Below are positions 20,206 to 29,553 of a stretch of 64,000 nt of DNA, one piece after another (position 1 is the first letter of the stretch; every line of letters begins with the position of its first letter). Under the pieces are notes generated by a model. The model was not told the origin of the DNA. It did not search any database and saw only the letters and a list, made by a program, of their open reading frames with translations. The translations under genes and the position numbers were made by a program. Origin of the DNA: an uncultured delta proteobacterium (GTDB lineage Bacteria > Myxococcota_A > UBA9160 > JAFDET01); contig CAMYLJ010000016.1 of assembly GCA_947259215.1 (NCBI GenBank), positions 1 to 64,000 of the forward strand, written 5' to 3'.

Positions 20206-21060
20206 TCAGGTGGGCGCATCGTGCAGCGCGCCCTTGCGGATGATCTTCGTGGCGGCAGGCCCCTTGACGGGGCCGACCTCCGGGTCGAGCCAGACGATGG
20301 CCCCGGTGGGGCAGCGCTGGATCGCGTCGCGGTTCGGGCGCCGGGCGGGATCCACCAGCGGCAGGTTTCCCTGCATGCGGACGGACTCCGGCGCGTCCAT
20401 GGCGCAGCGCCCGCAGGCGGTGCAGCCGACCTGGCAGTCCTCGAGCATCTCGTCGCCCGCCAGCAGCGAGCTGCAGGCGACCCACACGCGCCGGCTCACC
20501 GGCCGCAGCGAGAAGAGGTCCTTGGGGCAGGCGTCCACGCAGTCGCCGCAGGCGGTGCAGGCCTCCTCGTCCACCACCGGCAGCTCGTGGGCGTCCATGC
20601 GGATGGCGTCGAAGTCGCAGGCTGCCTCGCAGTCTGCCAGCCCGAGGCAGCCCCAGAAGCAGCCCTTGCCCCCGCCGGCCACCTGGGCCGCTGCCCGGCA
20701 CGACGGCAGCCCGTCGTAGCGTGCGTGATTGCGGGCCACGTTGGAGCCGCCCGCGCAGGCGAGTCGCGCCACCCGCTTCTCTTCGCTCCCCACGTCCACT
20801 CCGAGGAAGTCGGCGATGTAGGCTCGCTCGGCCTCGCTCCCCACGGTGCACTTGCCCGGCGCGGCCTCGCCCGCGACGAGCGCCTCGGCGAAGGGGCGGC
20901 AGCCCGGGAAGCCGCAGGCGCCGCAGTTGACGTGGGGCAGCATGTCCTCGACGAGGTCGATGCGCGGGTCCTCGGCCACGTACAGCGTGCGGTTGGCCAG
21001 CACGAGCAGCGAGGCCAGCACCAGGGTCAGCCCAGCGAGCGCCGCGACTCCCGTCAGCAT
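20206..21060 (-). CDS. rnfB: Rnf complex ferredoxin-docking Fe-S subunit RnfB
   Basis: An N-terminal membrane helix (1-25) is followed by the Fe-S domain NCGACGFPGC near residue 46 and two ferredoxin-type clusters (CTACGDCVDACP near 167 and CTACGRC near 212, the latter with its last ligand supplied by RCPTGA). Other cysteines around CFWGCLGLADCEAACD are family-typical. It has 284 residues. It lies directly after apbE (two-base gap) and before the PFOR gene, separated from rnfC, unlike the common rnfABCDGE or rnfCDGEAB orders. It receives electrons from reduced ferredoxin. Confidence 0.95.
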   Translation of the reverse strand: MLTGVAALAGLTLVLASLLVLANRTLYVAEDPRIDLVEDMLPHVNCGACGFPGCRPFAEALVAGEAAPGKCTVGSEAERAYIADFLGVDVGSEEKRVARLACAGGSNVARNHARYDGLPSCRAAAQVAGGGKGCFWGCLGLADCEAACDFDAIRMDAHELPVVDEEACTACGDCVDACPKDLFSLRPVSRRVWVACSSLLAGDEMLEDCQVGCTACGRCAMDAPESVRMQGNLPLVDPARRPNRDAIQRCPTGAIVWLDPEVGPVKGPAATKIIRKGALHDAPT

Positions 21061-21062
21061 CC

Positions 21063-22103
21063 TCACGCTCCGATCACGTGGAAGCCCGAGGTTCGCACGA
21101 CCTCGAGCTGCTTGGTGACCAGGTAGCCCTCGCAGTCGGGCAGGTCCTCCAGCAGCGCGCGGCCGCGAACCGGCCCGAGCACCATCACCAGGGTGGCCAG
21201 GCCGTCGGCCGTCGCGGCGTCCGGCGCCAGCACCGTAGCGCTCGCCAGCTCGGGTGCCGAGCGGCCCGTGCGGGGATCGAGGATGTGGTGCTGGGCGTAG
21301 TCCGGCGTGAAGGGCTGCATGTAATCGCCCGAGGTGGCCACCGCCCGGCTGCGGGCGTCGAAGCGGGCCTCGAGGGCCGGGCCGTGGCGCGGGTTGCGGA
21401 TCCCGAGGCGCCACGGCGTGCCCGCGCCCTTGTCGCCGCTGGCCACGAGATCGCCGCCCGCCTCCACCAGCACGTTGGCGAAGCCGCGCGCCACGAGCGC
21501 CGAGACGCCGCCGTCCACCACGTAGCCCTTGGCGATGCCGTCGAGCGTGATGGAGAGGTCGGGGCGCGTGCGCGTGACGCGGCGGCCCTCGATCCGGAGG
21601 GCGCGCTGGTCGACGCGCTCGAGGGCGCGCTCGACGGCCTCTGCCGTCGGCAGGCTCGCCGGCGGCTCGCGCCGGCGCCGGTAGAGGTCGAGCAGCGGCT
21701 GGATCGAGACGTCGAAGCCGCCGTCGCCCAGGCGGTGGATGCGCTCCGCCAGGCGCAGCACGTCGAGCAGGGCCGTGGAGGCGTCGTCCACGCGCCCCTG
21801 GCGGTTCAGGCGCGACACCTCGCTGTCGGCGCGGTAGCGGCTCAGCAGCGCCTCGAGCCGGGCCATCTCGCGGAGCGCCGCCTCGGCGGCGGCCGCCGCC
21901 GCGTCCCGGTCCGGGCCGAGCACGGTCAGATGCACATCGGTTCCCATCAGGACACGGGAGCGCGACAGCGGCTGGGCGCGGCCCAGCGCGCCCAGACCCC
22001 ATCCCGCTCCCGCCACGCCTCCGATGGCCAGGATGCGCAGCGCGTCGCGGCGCGTGAAGCGCCCGCGACCCACCGACCCCTGCGCGCGAACTCCCGAGCC
22101 CAA
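21063..22103 (-). CDS. apbE: FAD:protein FMN transferase (ApbE), Tat-exported
   Basis: It attaches FMN covalently to Thr in RnfG and RnfD, both encoded downstream in the same operon. A twin-arginine leader (RRDALRILAIGGVAGAGWG) precedes the enzyme, which has MGTDVHLTVLG, the ITLDGIAKGYVVD metal/FAD segment, EAGGDLVASG and HILDPRTGRSAPELASATVLAPDA. It has 346 residues. The start is TTG at 22103, supported by AGGAGG five bases upstream; no ATG is better placed. It is the first gene of the rnf operon. Confidence 0.93.
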   Translation of the reverse strand: MGSGVRAQGSVGRGRFTRRDALRILAIGGVAGAGWGLGALGRAQPLSRSRVLMGTDVHLTVLGPDRDAAAAAAEAALREMARLEALLSRYRADSEVSRLNRQGRVDDASTALLDVLRLAERIHRLGDGGFDVSIQPLLDLYRRRREPPASLPTAEAVERALERVDQRALRIEGRRVTRTRPDLSITLDGIAKGYVVDGGVSALVARGFANVLVEAGGDLVASGDKGAGTPWRLGIRNPRHGPALEARFDARSRAVATSGDYMQPFTPDYAQHHILDPRTGRSAPELASATVLAPDAATADGLATLVMVLGPVRGRALLEDLPDCEGYLVTKQLEVVRTSGFHVIGA

Positions 22104-22136
22104 AGGGCCTCCTACCCGTCGACATCCAGCGAGTGC

Positions 22137-22165
22137 GATCCGCGGCGTCGCCGGGGCCGCGGATC
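22137..22165. repeat. 10-bp inverted repeat in the apbE leader region
   Basis: GATCCGCGGC and GCCGCGGATC are perfect inverted repeats around a 9-base loop. They lie 34 bases upstream of the apbE start on the minus strand. The pair may be a terminator for the upstream dikinase gene or an operator or RNA hairpin for the rnf operon; nothing in the sequence decides between these. Confidence 0.45.
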
Positions 22166-22201
22166 ACGCCTGACCCCCATTGAACCACCGACCGCCGGCG
22201 C

Positions 22202-22237
22202 ACGCACGCCGGCGCCGCCGGGCGCGGCGGCGTGCGT
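22202..22237 (-). terminator. GC-rich hairpin at the dikinase stop codon
   Basis: ACGCACGCCG pairs with CGGCGTGCGT around an inner GCGCC/GGCGC stem with a two-base bulge. The structure begins at the stop codon of the pyruvate phosphate dikinase gene. There is no T-run. With the 10-bp inverted repeat next to it, it suggests that the dikinase and apbE-rnf transcripts are separate. Confidence 0.5.
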
Positions 22238-24981
22238 CACTCTTCCCGGCAGGCGAGGGCCGCGTGCGCCGCCGCGAGCCGCGCGATGGGCACCCGGAAC
22301 GGCGAGCACGACACGTAGTCCAGGCCCAGGCGGTGGCACAGGGCGATGCTCTCGGGATCGCCCCCGTGCTCGCCGCAGATCCCCACCTCCAGCTCGGGCC
22401 GGACGCGACGGCCCAGGGCGATCCCCATCTCGATCAGCTTGCCGACGCCGTCGGGATCGATCGTCGCGAACGGGTTCGCCGGCAGGATGCCTTGCTTGAT
22501 GTACTGCATCAGAAAGCCGGCCTCGGCGTCGTCCCGCGAGATGCCGAAGGTGGTCTGGGTCAGGTCGTTGGTCCCGAAGGAGAAGAACTCGGCCTGCTCC
22601 GCCAGCTGATCGGCGGTCAGCGCGGCCCGCGGGACCTCGATCATGGTCCCGAAGCGGTACGCGATCTTCAGCCTCTGCTCGTCCAGCACCGCTCGGGCCT
22701 CGGCCTCCAGGGCCGTGCGCTCGACCTCGAGCTCCTTGACGTGGGTGACCAGGGGGATCATGATCTCTGGCTGCACCTCGATCCCGTCCCGGGCGCACTG
22801 GCAGGCGGCCTCGAGCACGGCGCGGACCTGCATGCGCGTCAGGTCCGGGATCAGGATGCCGAGGCGCACGCCCCGCGTGCCGAGCATCGGGTTCGTCTCG
22901 CGCAGCGCCGTGACCCGCTCCAGGAAGTCCTGCTTCACGCGGATCTCGTCCAGGGCCTGGTCCATCTCGCTCATGGTGTGCATGTGCTGGAGGCGCACCT
23001 TCAAGTCCGCCAGGTCCTGGATCAGCTCGTCGTAGGCCGGCAGGAACTCGTGCAGCGGCGGGTCGAGCAGCCGGATGATGACCGGCAGGCCGTCCATGGC
23101 GGTGAAGAGGCCCGCGAAGTCGGCCCGCTGCAACGGGAGCAGCTCGGCGATGGCCTCCAGCCGCTCGCTCGGCGACTTGGCCAGGATCATCCGCTGCACG
23201 ATCTCGAGGCGCTCCGACTCGAAGAACATGTGCTCCGTTCGGCACAGGCCGATGCCCTCGGCGCCGTGGGCCCGGGCGCGGTCGGCGTCGCGTTCGTAGT
23301 CCGCGTTGGCCCGCACGCCGAGCCGGCGGAACTCGTCGGCCCAGCCCAGCAGCGTGAGCAGCTGGGGGTTGGAGAGGTCGGGCACCACCGTCGCCAGCTG
23401 GCCCAGGTGCACCGTCCCGTCGGTCCCGTCGATGGAGAGCCAGTCGCCTTCCTTGAGCACCTGGTCGCCCACGCTCAGCTCGCGCTCGTCCAGGTCGATC
23501 TCGAGCGCCGCGACGCCCACCACGGCGGGCTTGCCGAACTGCCGCGCCACCAGGGCCGCGTGGCTGGTGCGGCCCCCGCGCTGGGTGAGGACGCCCTTGG
23601 CGGCCAGCATGCCGTGCACGTCGTCGGGTTTCGTCTCGGGGCGCACCATGATCACGTCCCGGCCGTCGGCCGCCCAGCGCTTCGCCGTGTCGGCGTCGAG
23701 CGCGATCATGCCGACCGCCGCGCCCGGGGACACGTTGAGCCCCCAGGCCAGCGGCTTCTGGGCCTTGCGCACCGCGGGGTCGAGCTGCGGGTGCAGGAAG
23801 AAATCCACCTGGTCGGGGCTCACCCGGAGGACCGCTTCCTCCCGCGAGATCAGGCCTTCGTTGGCCATCTCGACGGCGATCCGCACCTCGGCCTGGGCGG
23901 TGCGCTTGCCGTCGCGGGTCTGGAGCAGCCAGAGCCTTCCCCGCTCGATGGTGAACTCCATGTCCTGCATGTTGCGGAAGTGCGTCTCGAGGCGATTCGA
24001 GATCTCCGCGAGCTGCGCGTACTGCTCGGGCATCTCGCGCTCGAGGTCGCGCAGGGAGTGGGTGGCGCGGATGCCGGCGACCACGTCTTCCCCCTGGGCG
24101 TTGACCAGGAAGTCCCCTTCCAGCGCGTTCTCGCCGGTCGAGGGGTTGCGCGACATGGCGACGCCGGTGGCGCTGTCGTCCCCCGTGTTGCCGAATACCA
24201 TGGCCTGTACGTTCACGGCGGTGCCCAGGTCGTGGGGGATGCCGGCGGCCTCGCGGTAGTCGATGGCGCGCTTGCCGTTCCAGGAGCTGAACACCGCGGC
24301 GGTGGCCATGCGCAGCTGTTCGCCGGGATCGCCGGGGAAGGGCTCGCCGGTGTGGTTCCGGACGATCTGCTTGAAGCGACCGGTGAGGGCGCGCCAGTCC
24401 TCGCCCGAGAGCTCGGCGTCCGTGGTGACACCGGCGGCGGCACGTCGCTCGTCGATCGCCGCCTCGAACGGCTCGTCCGGGACCTTTAGCACCACGGCGG
24501 CGAACATCTGCACCAGTCGCCGGTAGAGGTCGTAGACGAAACGGGCGTCGCCGCTGGCCTCCACCATTCCCGCCGCCACGTCGTCGTCCAGCCCGATGTT
24601 GAGGACCGTGTCCATCATCCCGGGCATCGAGAACTTCGAGCCGGATCGGCACGACACCAGCAGCGGCGTGCGCGGATCGCCGAAGCGCCGGCCCGTCGCC
24701 TTCTCGACATCCTCGAGGGCTGCGAGGACCTGGTCCCACAGGCCCGGAGGAAACTCCTCACCTGCCGCCAGGAAGGCGTTGCAGGCGTCGGTGGTGACGG
24801 TGAAGCCCGGCGGTACCGGCGCGCCGAGTCGGGTCATTTCCGCCAGGTTGGCGCCCTTGCCGCCGAGCAGGCCGCGCACGGCATCCCAGTCGCCGCCCAA
24901 CCGGGCTTCCGCCGCGTCGAGCTGACTGAAGCGGTAGACGTACGTGGGCGCCGCATCGGCGCGTGCGGACTCCGAGGCCAT
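22237..24981 (-). CDS. ppdK: Pyruvate, phosphate dikinase
   Basis: It interconverts pyruvate + ATP + Pi and phosphoenolpyruvate + AMP + PPi. The N-terminal ATP-grasp part (GGKGANLAEM, SCRSGSKFSMPGMMDTVLN), the phosphohistidine motif GGRTSHAALVAR (His about 473) and the PEP domain with GIGLCRTEHMFF and the C-terminal catalytic Cys in GICGEHGGDP (about 868) are all intact. It has 914 residues. The ATG at 24981 has AAGGAGAT at good spacing. It lies just upstream of the apbE-rnf-PFOR operon on the same strand, so it could draw on pyruvate made by PFOR running in reverse; that link is inference. Confidence 0.97.
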   Translation of the reverse strand: MASESARADAAPTYVYRFSQLDAAEARLGGDWDAVRGLLGGKGANLAEMTRLGAPVPPGFTVTTDACNAFLAAGEEFPPGLWDQVLAALEDVEKATGRRFGDPRTPLLVSCRSGSKFSMPGMMDTVLNIGLDDDVAAGMVEASGDARFVYDLYRRLVQMFAAVVLKVPDEPFEAAIDERRAAAGVTTDAELSGEDWRALTGRFKQIVRNHTGEPFPGDPGEQLRMATAAVFSSWNGKRAIDYREAAGIPHDLGTAVNVQAMVFGNTGDDSATGVAMSRNPSTGENALEGDFLVNAQGEDVVAGIRATHSLRDLEREMPEQYAQLAEISNRLETHFRNMQDMEFTIERGRLWLLQTRDGKRTAQAEVRIAVEMANEGLISREEAVLRVSPDQVDFFLHPQLDPAVRKAQKPLAWGLNVSPGAAVGMIALDADTAKRWAADGRDVIMVRPETKPDDVHGMLAAKGVLTQRGGRTSHAALVARQFGKPAVVGVAALEIDLDERELSVGDQVLKEGDWLSIDGTDGTVHLGQLATVVPDLSNPQLLTLLGWADEFRRLGVRANADYERDADRARAHGAEGIGLCRTEHMFFESERLEIVQRMILAKSPSERLEAIAELLPLQRADFAGLFTAMDGLPVIIRLLDPPLHEFLPAYDELIQDLADLKVRLQHMHTMSEMDQALDEIRVKQDFLERVTALRETNPMLGTRGVRLGILIPDLTRMQVRAVLEAACQCARDGIEVQPEIMIPLVTHVKELEVERTALEAEARAVLDEQRLKIAYRFGTMIEVPRAALTADQLAEQAEFFSFGTNDLTQTTFGISRDDAEAGFLMQYIKQGILPANPFATIDPDGVGKLIEMGIALGRRVRPELEVGICGEHGGDPESIALCHRLGLDYVSCSPFRVPIARLAAAHAALACREE

Positions 24982-25292
24982 CGGATCTCCTTGTGAGCGG
25001 ATAGGCGCCGGGAGCGAGCCCGACCCTTTACGACCCCCCAGTATGCCATCTTGACCGCCCCTGACGCACGCCTCGGTCGGCTGGCCGACAGCCCCGGTCG
25101 CGGTCGGCGGCTAGGCTCGCCGGCGTGGATGAGGGAGGGGCGCACGCGAGCTCGGTTCGGGGGCCATCGCCTGCGCTGTCGTCGCCGGTCCGCCCCTGGG
25201 GGAGCGGGTGATTCCCCACCTCCGCACGCCTTTCCACTATGATCGGGTCACGCTGATGCGGGATCACGGGGAAGCGCGGCGGAGGAGCCCCG
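24982..25292. promoter_or_regulatory. Divergent promoter region, dikinase / serine hydrolase
   Basis: 311 bases with no convincing gene. On the plus strand TATGAT at 25238-25243 is a good -10 hexamer about 50 bases before the serine hydrolase start; no good -35 is found at usual spacing. On the minus strand the dikinase ribosome site AAGGAGAT is clear but its promoter is not. Confidence 0.4.
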
Positions 25293-26669
25293 GTGCTTGA
25301 TGCCGGGCCCGGGGCCGCGTTCGCGTCCGGCGCTTCGGCGCGGGAGGCAGGGGCCGGTTCGATCGAGGGCGCGGTCCACCCGGACTTCCTGGCCGTGGCG
25401 GAGGCGCTCCGCAGCCAGATCGCGAGCACTCCGGGTGGGGCTGCCGCCTGCGTGTACCACCGGGGCCGCTGCGTCGTGGACCTGTGGGGCGGCGTGCGCG
25501 ATGCCGCCGGCGCCCCGTGGACCCGCGACACCATGTCGCCGAGCTTCTCCACCACCAAGGGCGTGGCGTCCACCCTGGTCCACATGATGGTGGACCGGGG
25601 GCTCTTCGACTACGACGACCGGGTCGCGAGCTTCTGGCCGGAGTTCGCCCGGGCCGGCAAGGAGTCGATCACCGTGCGCCACGTCCTGGCGCACCAGTCC
25701 GGCCTCTACCACATCCGCCAGATGATCGATCACGCCGAGCGCATGCTCGACTGGGACTTCATGGTGCACGCCATCGAGCGCGCGCGTCCGATCCACCCGC
25801 CCGGGGAGCGCACGGGCTACCACGGTCTGACCTACGGCTTCCTGGTGGGCGAGATCCTGCAGCGGGTGACCGGGCGTCCCTTTTCGCGGCTCGTGCAGGA
25901 GCAGCTGGTCGAGCCGCTCGGCCTGGACGGGATGTACGTGGGCGCGCCGGAGGCCGAGCTGAAGCGCGCCGCCGAGCTGATCTGGCCCGAGCCTTCGGCG
26001 GCGGCGCGTGCCATCCCGGGTTGGCTCCTGCACGGAGCCAGCGACGCTCTCACGGCGCTCGCGAGGCTGGGTCCGGCGGTCCGGATTCCCGGCCTGCAGC
26101 TCGACCTGGGCAGCATCGTTGACGCGCTGGCGCCGCGCGGCATCAGCACCTTCGACTTCAACGCCTCGGAGACCCTGCGCGCGGCGATCCCCGCCGCCAA
26201 CGGGCTCTTCACCGCGCGCTCCCTGGCCCGGATGTACGCCGCGCTGGCCTGCGGGGGCGCGATCGACGGAGTGCGGCTGGTCTCTCCGCGCACCCTGGCG
26301 CGCGCCAGCGAGCCCCAGGGCGAGGCTCCGGCGCGGGCGGTCCTGCCCTTCGACATGCGCTGGCGGCTCGGGTACCACGGCGTGGCCACCAGCCGCGGCA
26401 TCCCGCGTCAAGCCTTCGGCCACTTCGGGTTCGGGGGCTCCGGCGGCTTCGCCGACCCGAGCCGGGAGCTGGCGGTGGGGCTGATCGTCAACAGCGGGCT
26501 CGGGACGCCCTTCGGCGACGCGCGCATCGCGCGCCTCGGCGGCGCGGCGCTGGCCAGCGTGAACGCGCTCGGCCCGGACGGCGATTCGTGGCGGCGGACC
26601 GCGCGCGGGTTCCTGTCCTTCCTGAGCCCGTCCTACGCCGCCGCGCCTTCGCGCCCCGACCCGGAGTAG
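25293..26669 (+). CDS. Beta-lactamase-fold serine hydrolase (EstB/class C-like esterase)
   Basis: 458 residues. The class C beta-lactamase/DD-peptidase fold is shown by S-T-T-K (Ser about 86, Lys 89) in SFSTTKGVAST, HVLAHQSGLYH, a Tyr in GYHGLTYGFLVGEIL near 177 and a late GFGGSGGFADP. The early text AACVYHRGRCVVDLWGG is typical of the esterase branch. No signal peptide is seen, so it is probably a cytoplasmic esterase or lactonase, not a resistance enzyme. The GTG at 25293 is fixed by GGAGGAG five bases upstream. The gene converges with the glycosyltransferase gene only seven bases away, with no visible terminator. The substrate is unknown. Confidence 0.88.
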   Translation: MLDAGPGAAFASGASAREAGAGSIEGAVHPDFLAVAEALRSQIASTPGGAAACVYHRGRCVVDLWGGVRDAAGAPWTRDTMSPSFSTTKGVASTLVHMMVDRGLFDYDDRVASFWPEFARAGKESITVRHVLAHQSGLYHIRQMIDHAERMLDWDFMVHAIERARPIHPPGERTGYHGLTYGFLVGEILQRVTGRPFSRLVQEQLVEPLGLDGMYVGAPEAELKRAAELIWPEPSAAARAIPGWLLHGASDALTALARLGPAVRIPGLQLDLGSIVDALAPRGISTFDFNASETLRAAIPAANGLFTARSLARMYAALACGGAIDGVRLVSPRTLARASEPQGEAPARAVLPFDMRWRLGYHGVATSRGIPRQAFGHFGFGGSGGFADPSRELAVGLIVNSGLGTPFGDARIARLGGAALASVNALGPDGDSWRRTARGFLSFLSPSYAAAPSRPDPE

Positions 26670-26676
26670 TCTCCGC

Positions 26677-28113
26677 TCAGTCGTCGGACAGGCGTTCGAA
26701 CAGCGTTGCGTACTTGATCAGGTGGCCCAGGCCGAGGAAGCGCTCGCGGACGCGCTCGCGGGCGGCCGCGCCGAGGCGCGCCATCCGCTCCGGAGACGCC
26801 AGCAGCTCCGCCAGGATCCCGGCGAAGGCGTCCAGGTCCTCGGGATCCTTCAGCAGGACGCCGCTGACCCCGTCCTCGATCTGATCCTGGAGGCCCCCGA
26901 CCGCGCTGGCCACCACGGGCCGCTGCTTCCACATGGCCTCGGTCGCCGTCAGCCCGAACCCCTCGCGCAGGCTCTTCTGCACCACGATCGTGGCGTGGCG
27001 CTGGAGCGCGTTCACGATGGCGGCGTTCTCCTCCACGTCGTCGCCGGGCAGGGACGCCAGGTGGACGCGATTGCGGGCGGCCGCGGGGAGCTGGTGCCAG
27101 GCCTCGACCACCTCCTCGAAGACGCCTGCGCCCTCGGGGTCGTCGCTCACACTGTTCACGTTCGGTCCCGCCAGCACCAGCTCGGCCTGGCCGTCGCCCT
27201 GACCGCACAGCCGGGCGAAGCCCTCCATCACCCCCCGCATGTCCTTCAGGGGGTCCCAGCGCGAGATCTGCACGATCAGCGGCGTCTCCCAGGCCGGCGG
27301 ACGCCCGAGTCGGACGACCTCGGCGCGGCGGCCCACCCGCCCTGGCGTGCCGTCGTCGCGCACGAAGCCGTGGTCCGGGTGCTCCGGGGAAGGGCCTTCC
27401 ACCAGCCCGGTGTGCACCAGGATCGTGCGGACGGCGTCCTCGCTCAGGTCCTGATTCTTGGCGGAGAAGGCGTCGATGCTGGGCGTGATGACGACGGACT
27501 TGCCGTGGTCGCACATCACGGGCACGTAGTTCTCGCGCGAGAAGACGTAGGCCGGGATCTGCTCGAGGTAGGGCCGCAGGAACTCCCAGCCGCACTCCAC
27601 CTCCTCGTTGCTGGAGTCGGAGCCGATGTGGCAGCGCCAGATCAGGTGGATGCCCTTGCCGCCGAGCGCGGTCGCCATGCCCGCGGTCTGGGGATCGTGG
27701 AGGAGCACCAGGTCGCCCTTCTGCACCTGGGAGGCGAACTCCAGGGCGGCTGCGGAGAGCGCCGACTCGTAGATCTGCCGCGCCTCCTCGTCCAGGGGCG
27801 AGCCGTCGCCAGCGGACCCGTGGAGCGCGTGGTGCAGCCGCTTGGTCACGCGGAAGAACTCCGGCTCGCCCCGGATCACCAGCCAGCGGGTGTCGATGCC
27901 GACACTGCGCGTGTAGCCCAGGAGGGACGGGAGCATCTCGGCGACGCCGCCCCCGGCGGACGTCGAGTTGATGTTCCAGACGACCCGCCGGGAGAGCCGG
28001 CGGCGCATGCGGTTCGCGGTGGAGAGCGCCTCGTGCATCTCCTCGCGCGACAGGATCTCGGAGAACCGCTCGAGCGGATGGACCCCGACCCGGACTTCTT
28101 CGAGAGCCACCAT
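26677..28113 (-). CDS. GT4 glycosyltransferase, trehalose synthase (TreT)-like
   Basis: The N-terminal WNINSTSAGGGVAEMLPSLLG and VGIDTRWLVI match the TreT branch of family GT4, and the nucleotide-sugar site EGFGLTATEAMWK with QISRWDPLKDMRGVM is intact. TreT-type enzymes join a nucleotide-diphosphate glucose to glucose to make trehalose; 478 residues is a little longer than the archaeal form. The start lies three bases after the WS/DGAT stop and has GAGGAAG upstream, so it is the third gene of a WS/DGAT operon. Trehalose may serve as an acceptor or osmoprotectant alongside storage lipid. Sucrose-type or other disaccharide synthesis is an alternative. Confidence 0.85.
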   Translation of the reverse strand: MVALEEVRVGVHPLERFSEILSREEMHEALSTANRMRRRLSRRVVWNINSTSAGGGVAEMLPSLLGYTRSVGIDTRWLVIRGEPEFFRVTKRLHHALHGSAGDGSPLDEEARQIYESALSAAALEFASQVQKGDLVLLHDPQTAGMATALGGKGIHLIWRCHIGSDSSNEEVECGWEFLRPYLEQIPAYVFSRENYVPVMCDHGKSVVITPSIDAFSAKNQDLSEDAVRTILVHTGLVEGPSPEHPDHGFVRDDGTPGRVGRRAEVVRLGRPPAWETPLIVQISRWDPLKDMRGVMEGFARLCGQGDGQAELVLAGPNVNSVSDDPEGAGVFEEVVEAWHQLPAAARNRVHLASLPGDDVEENAAIVNALQRHATIVVQKSLREGFGLTATEAMWKQRPVVASAVGGLQDQIEDGVSGVLLKDPEDLDAFAGILAELLASPERMARLGAAARERVRERFLGLGHLIKYATLFERLSDD

Positions 28114-28116
28114 CGC

Positions 28117-29553
28117 TCAACTTCCTCGGGCGGCGCGACGCAGATCGTCGAAGGCGCGCTCGGTGTGCATCACCAGCTGATGCAGATCGGGTAGCAGGTC
28201 CCAGTCCGCCGAGAAGCCCCAGGAGATCGTCCCGTCGTAGCTGAAGAGCGCGATGCCGAGCCCCAGGGTGCCCAGCAGGGGCAGGTGGGGGTGGATCTCG
28301 AGCATGCGGGACTCGAGCAGATAGAGCGGACGGGGCGGTCCCGGCACGTTGGTGATGATCGTGTTGAACGGGGCGCCCAGGTGCAGGAAGCGCGCGGCCA
28401 GGGAGAGGGGCGCCGAGCCGGTCCACTCGGTCATCTGCACCACCATCTCGGTGCCGAGGGCCTCGCCTCCCGACTTCAGCTCCGAGGTGGTGCTGCGCAC
28501 CGCCGCCAGACGCGCCAGGGGGTCCGGCTCCGCGATCGGCAGATCGAGGGTCCAACCGGACACGCGGTTGCCCCCGGTCCCGCGCTCGCCTCGCGTGCGG
28601 GTGCTGACCGGGGTGAACGCGCGGAAGCGGACCGCGTCGAGATCCATCCCGCGCTCGCGGGCCAGGAAGCGGCCCAGGGCGCCGGCCGCCGTCGCGAGCA
28701 CGACGTCGTTGACGGTGCCGCCCACCGCCTTCCGCACGCCCTTGATCTCGGCCAGGGACATGGGCATCCAGTCGAGACGCCGGTGGGGGCCGACGGGCCG
28801 GTTGAAGGGCACCGGCGTGCCGCCGCCCGCGTCCCCCAGCACGCGCCCGAGGGCGCCGAGCTGCCGCCCCAGACGCTGCCGCGCGTGGTCCTCGTCCCGC
28901 ACCAGCTGCGCGACGGCAGAGCCCACGAGGAGCGGCGCCTGGGCCACGCGAGCGATCTCGCCCGCGCCCAGCGCCACGCGGCTCGGAACCGGCCGCGGAA
29001 TCCAGCGCGCCGGCGGATCCGGCTTCTCCTGGGGCTCCGGCGTCAGGAGTGCCGCGATCAGCTCGGAGCCCGACACCCCGTCCACCATGCAGTGGTGGAC
29101 CTTGGTGAGGATGGCGACCCGGTCCCCCTCCAGGCCCTCGATCACCCACAGCTCCCACAGCGGCTTCTCGCGATCGAGCCGCTGGGAGAAGATGCGCCCG
29201 ACCATGCGCTTCAGCTGGCGCTCGTTGCCCGGCTGCGGCAGGCGCGAGTGGCGCACGTGGTAGCGGATGTTGAAGGAGGAGTCGTCCACCCAGACGGGAT
29301 GTCCCTCCAGCGGCGTGCGAGCCAGACGCTGGCGATAGCGGGGAATCCGGTCGAGGCGCGAGACGACGTACTCCTCGATGCCCTCGATGTCGAGGGAGCC
29401 GTCGGGCAGGCGCAGCGGGGCGGCTTCGTGGATCTGGGTGCACGCGACGTGCGTGGCGCCCGCCGGCTGGGCGTCCTCGTAGACGAGGAAGGAGTTGTCC
29501 AGCTGGGTCAGCCGGGCGTAGTAGGGGTCCGACACGTGCGTCTCGTCCGTCAC
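28117..29553 (-). CDS. Wax ester synthase/diacylglycerol acyltransferase (WS/DGAT), copy 2
   Basis: It condenses acyl-CoA with a fatty alcohol or diacylglycerol. The catalytic motif HHCMVDGVSG (about residue 151), TPVSTRTRGERGTGGNRVSG and a late NVPGPPRPLY (family NVPGP) are present in the usual order. It has 478 residues. The GTG at 29553 overlaps the stop of the first WS/DGAT (GTGA), showing translational coupling; a second GTG six codons on is possible. The two copies are clearly diverged, so they may differ in acceptor. Confidence 0.93.
   Translation of the reverse strand: MTDETHVSDPYYARLTQLDNSFLVYEDAQPAGATHVACTQIHEAAPLRLPDGSLDIEGIEEYVVSRLDRIPRYRQRLARTPLEGHPVWVDDSSFNIRYHVRHSRLPQPGNERQLKRMVGRIFSQRLDREKPLWELWVIEGLEGDRVAILTKVHHCMVDGVSGSELIAALLTPEPQEKPDPPARWIPRPVPSRVALGAGEIARVAQAPLLVGSAVAQLVRDEDHARQRLGRQLGALGRVLGDAGGGTPVPFNRPVGPHRRLDWMPMSLAEIKGVRKAVGGTVNDVVLATAAGALGRFLARERGMDLDAVRFRAFTPVSTRTRGERGTGGNRVSGWTLDLPIAEPDPLARLAAVRSTTSELKSGGEALGTEMVVQMTEWTGSAPLSLAARFLHLGAPFNTIITNVPGPPRPLYLLESRMLEIHPHLPLLGTLGLGIALFSYDGTISWGFSADWDLLPDLHQLVMHTERAFDDLRRAARGS

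Noticed and set aside
25293-26669. Antibiotic-resistance beta-lactamase
   Set aside because: No signal peptide, and the motifs fit the esterase branch of the fold; resistance function is not supported.
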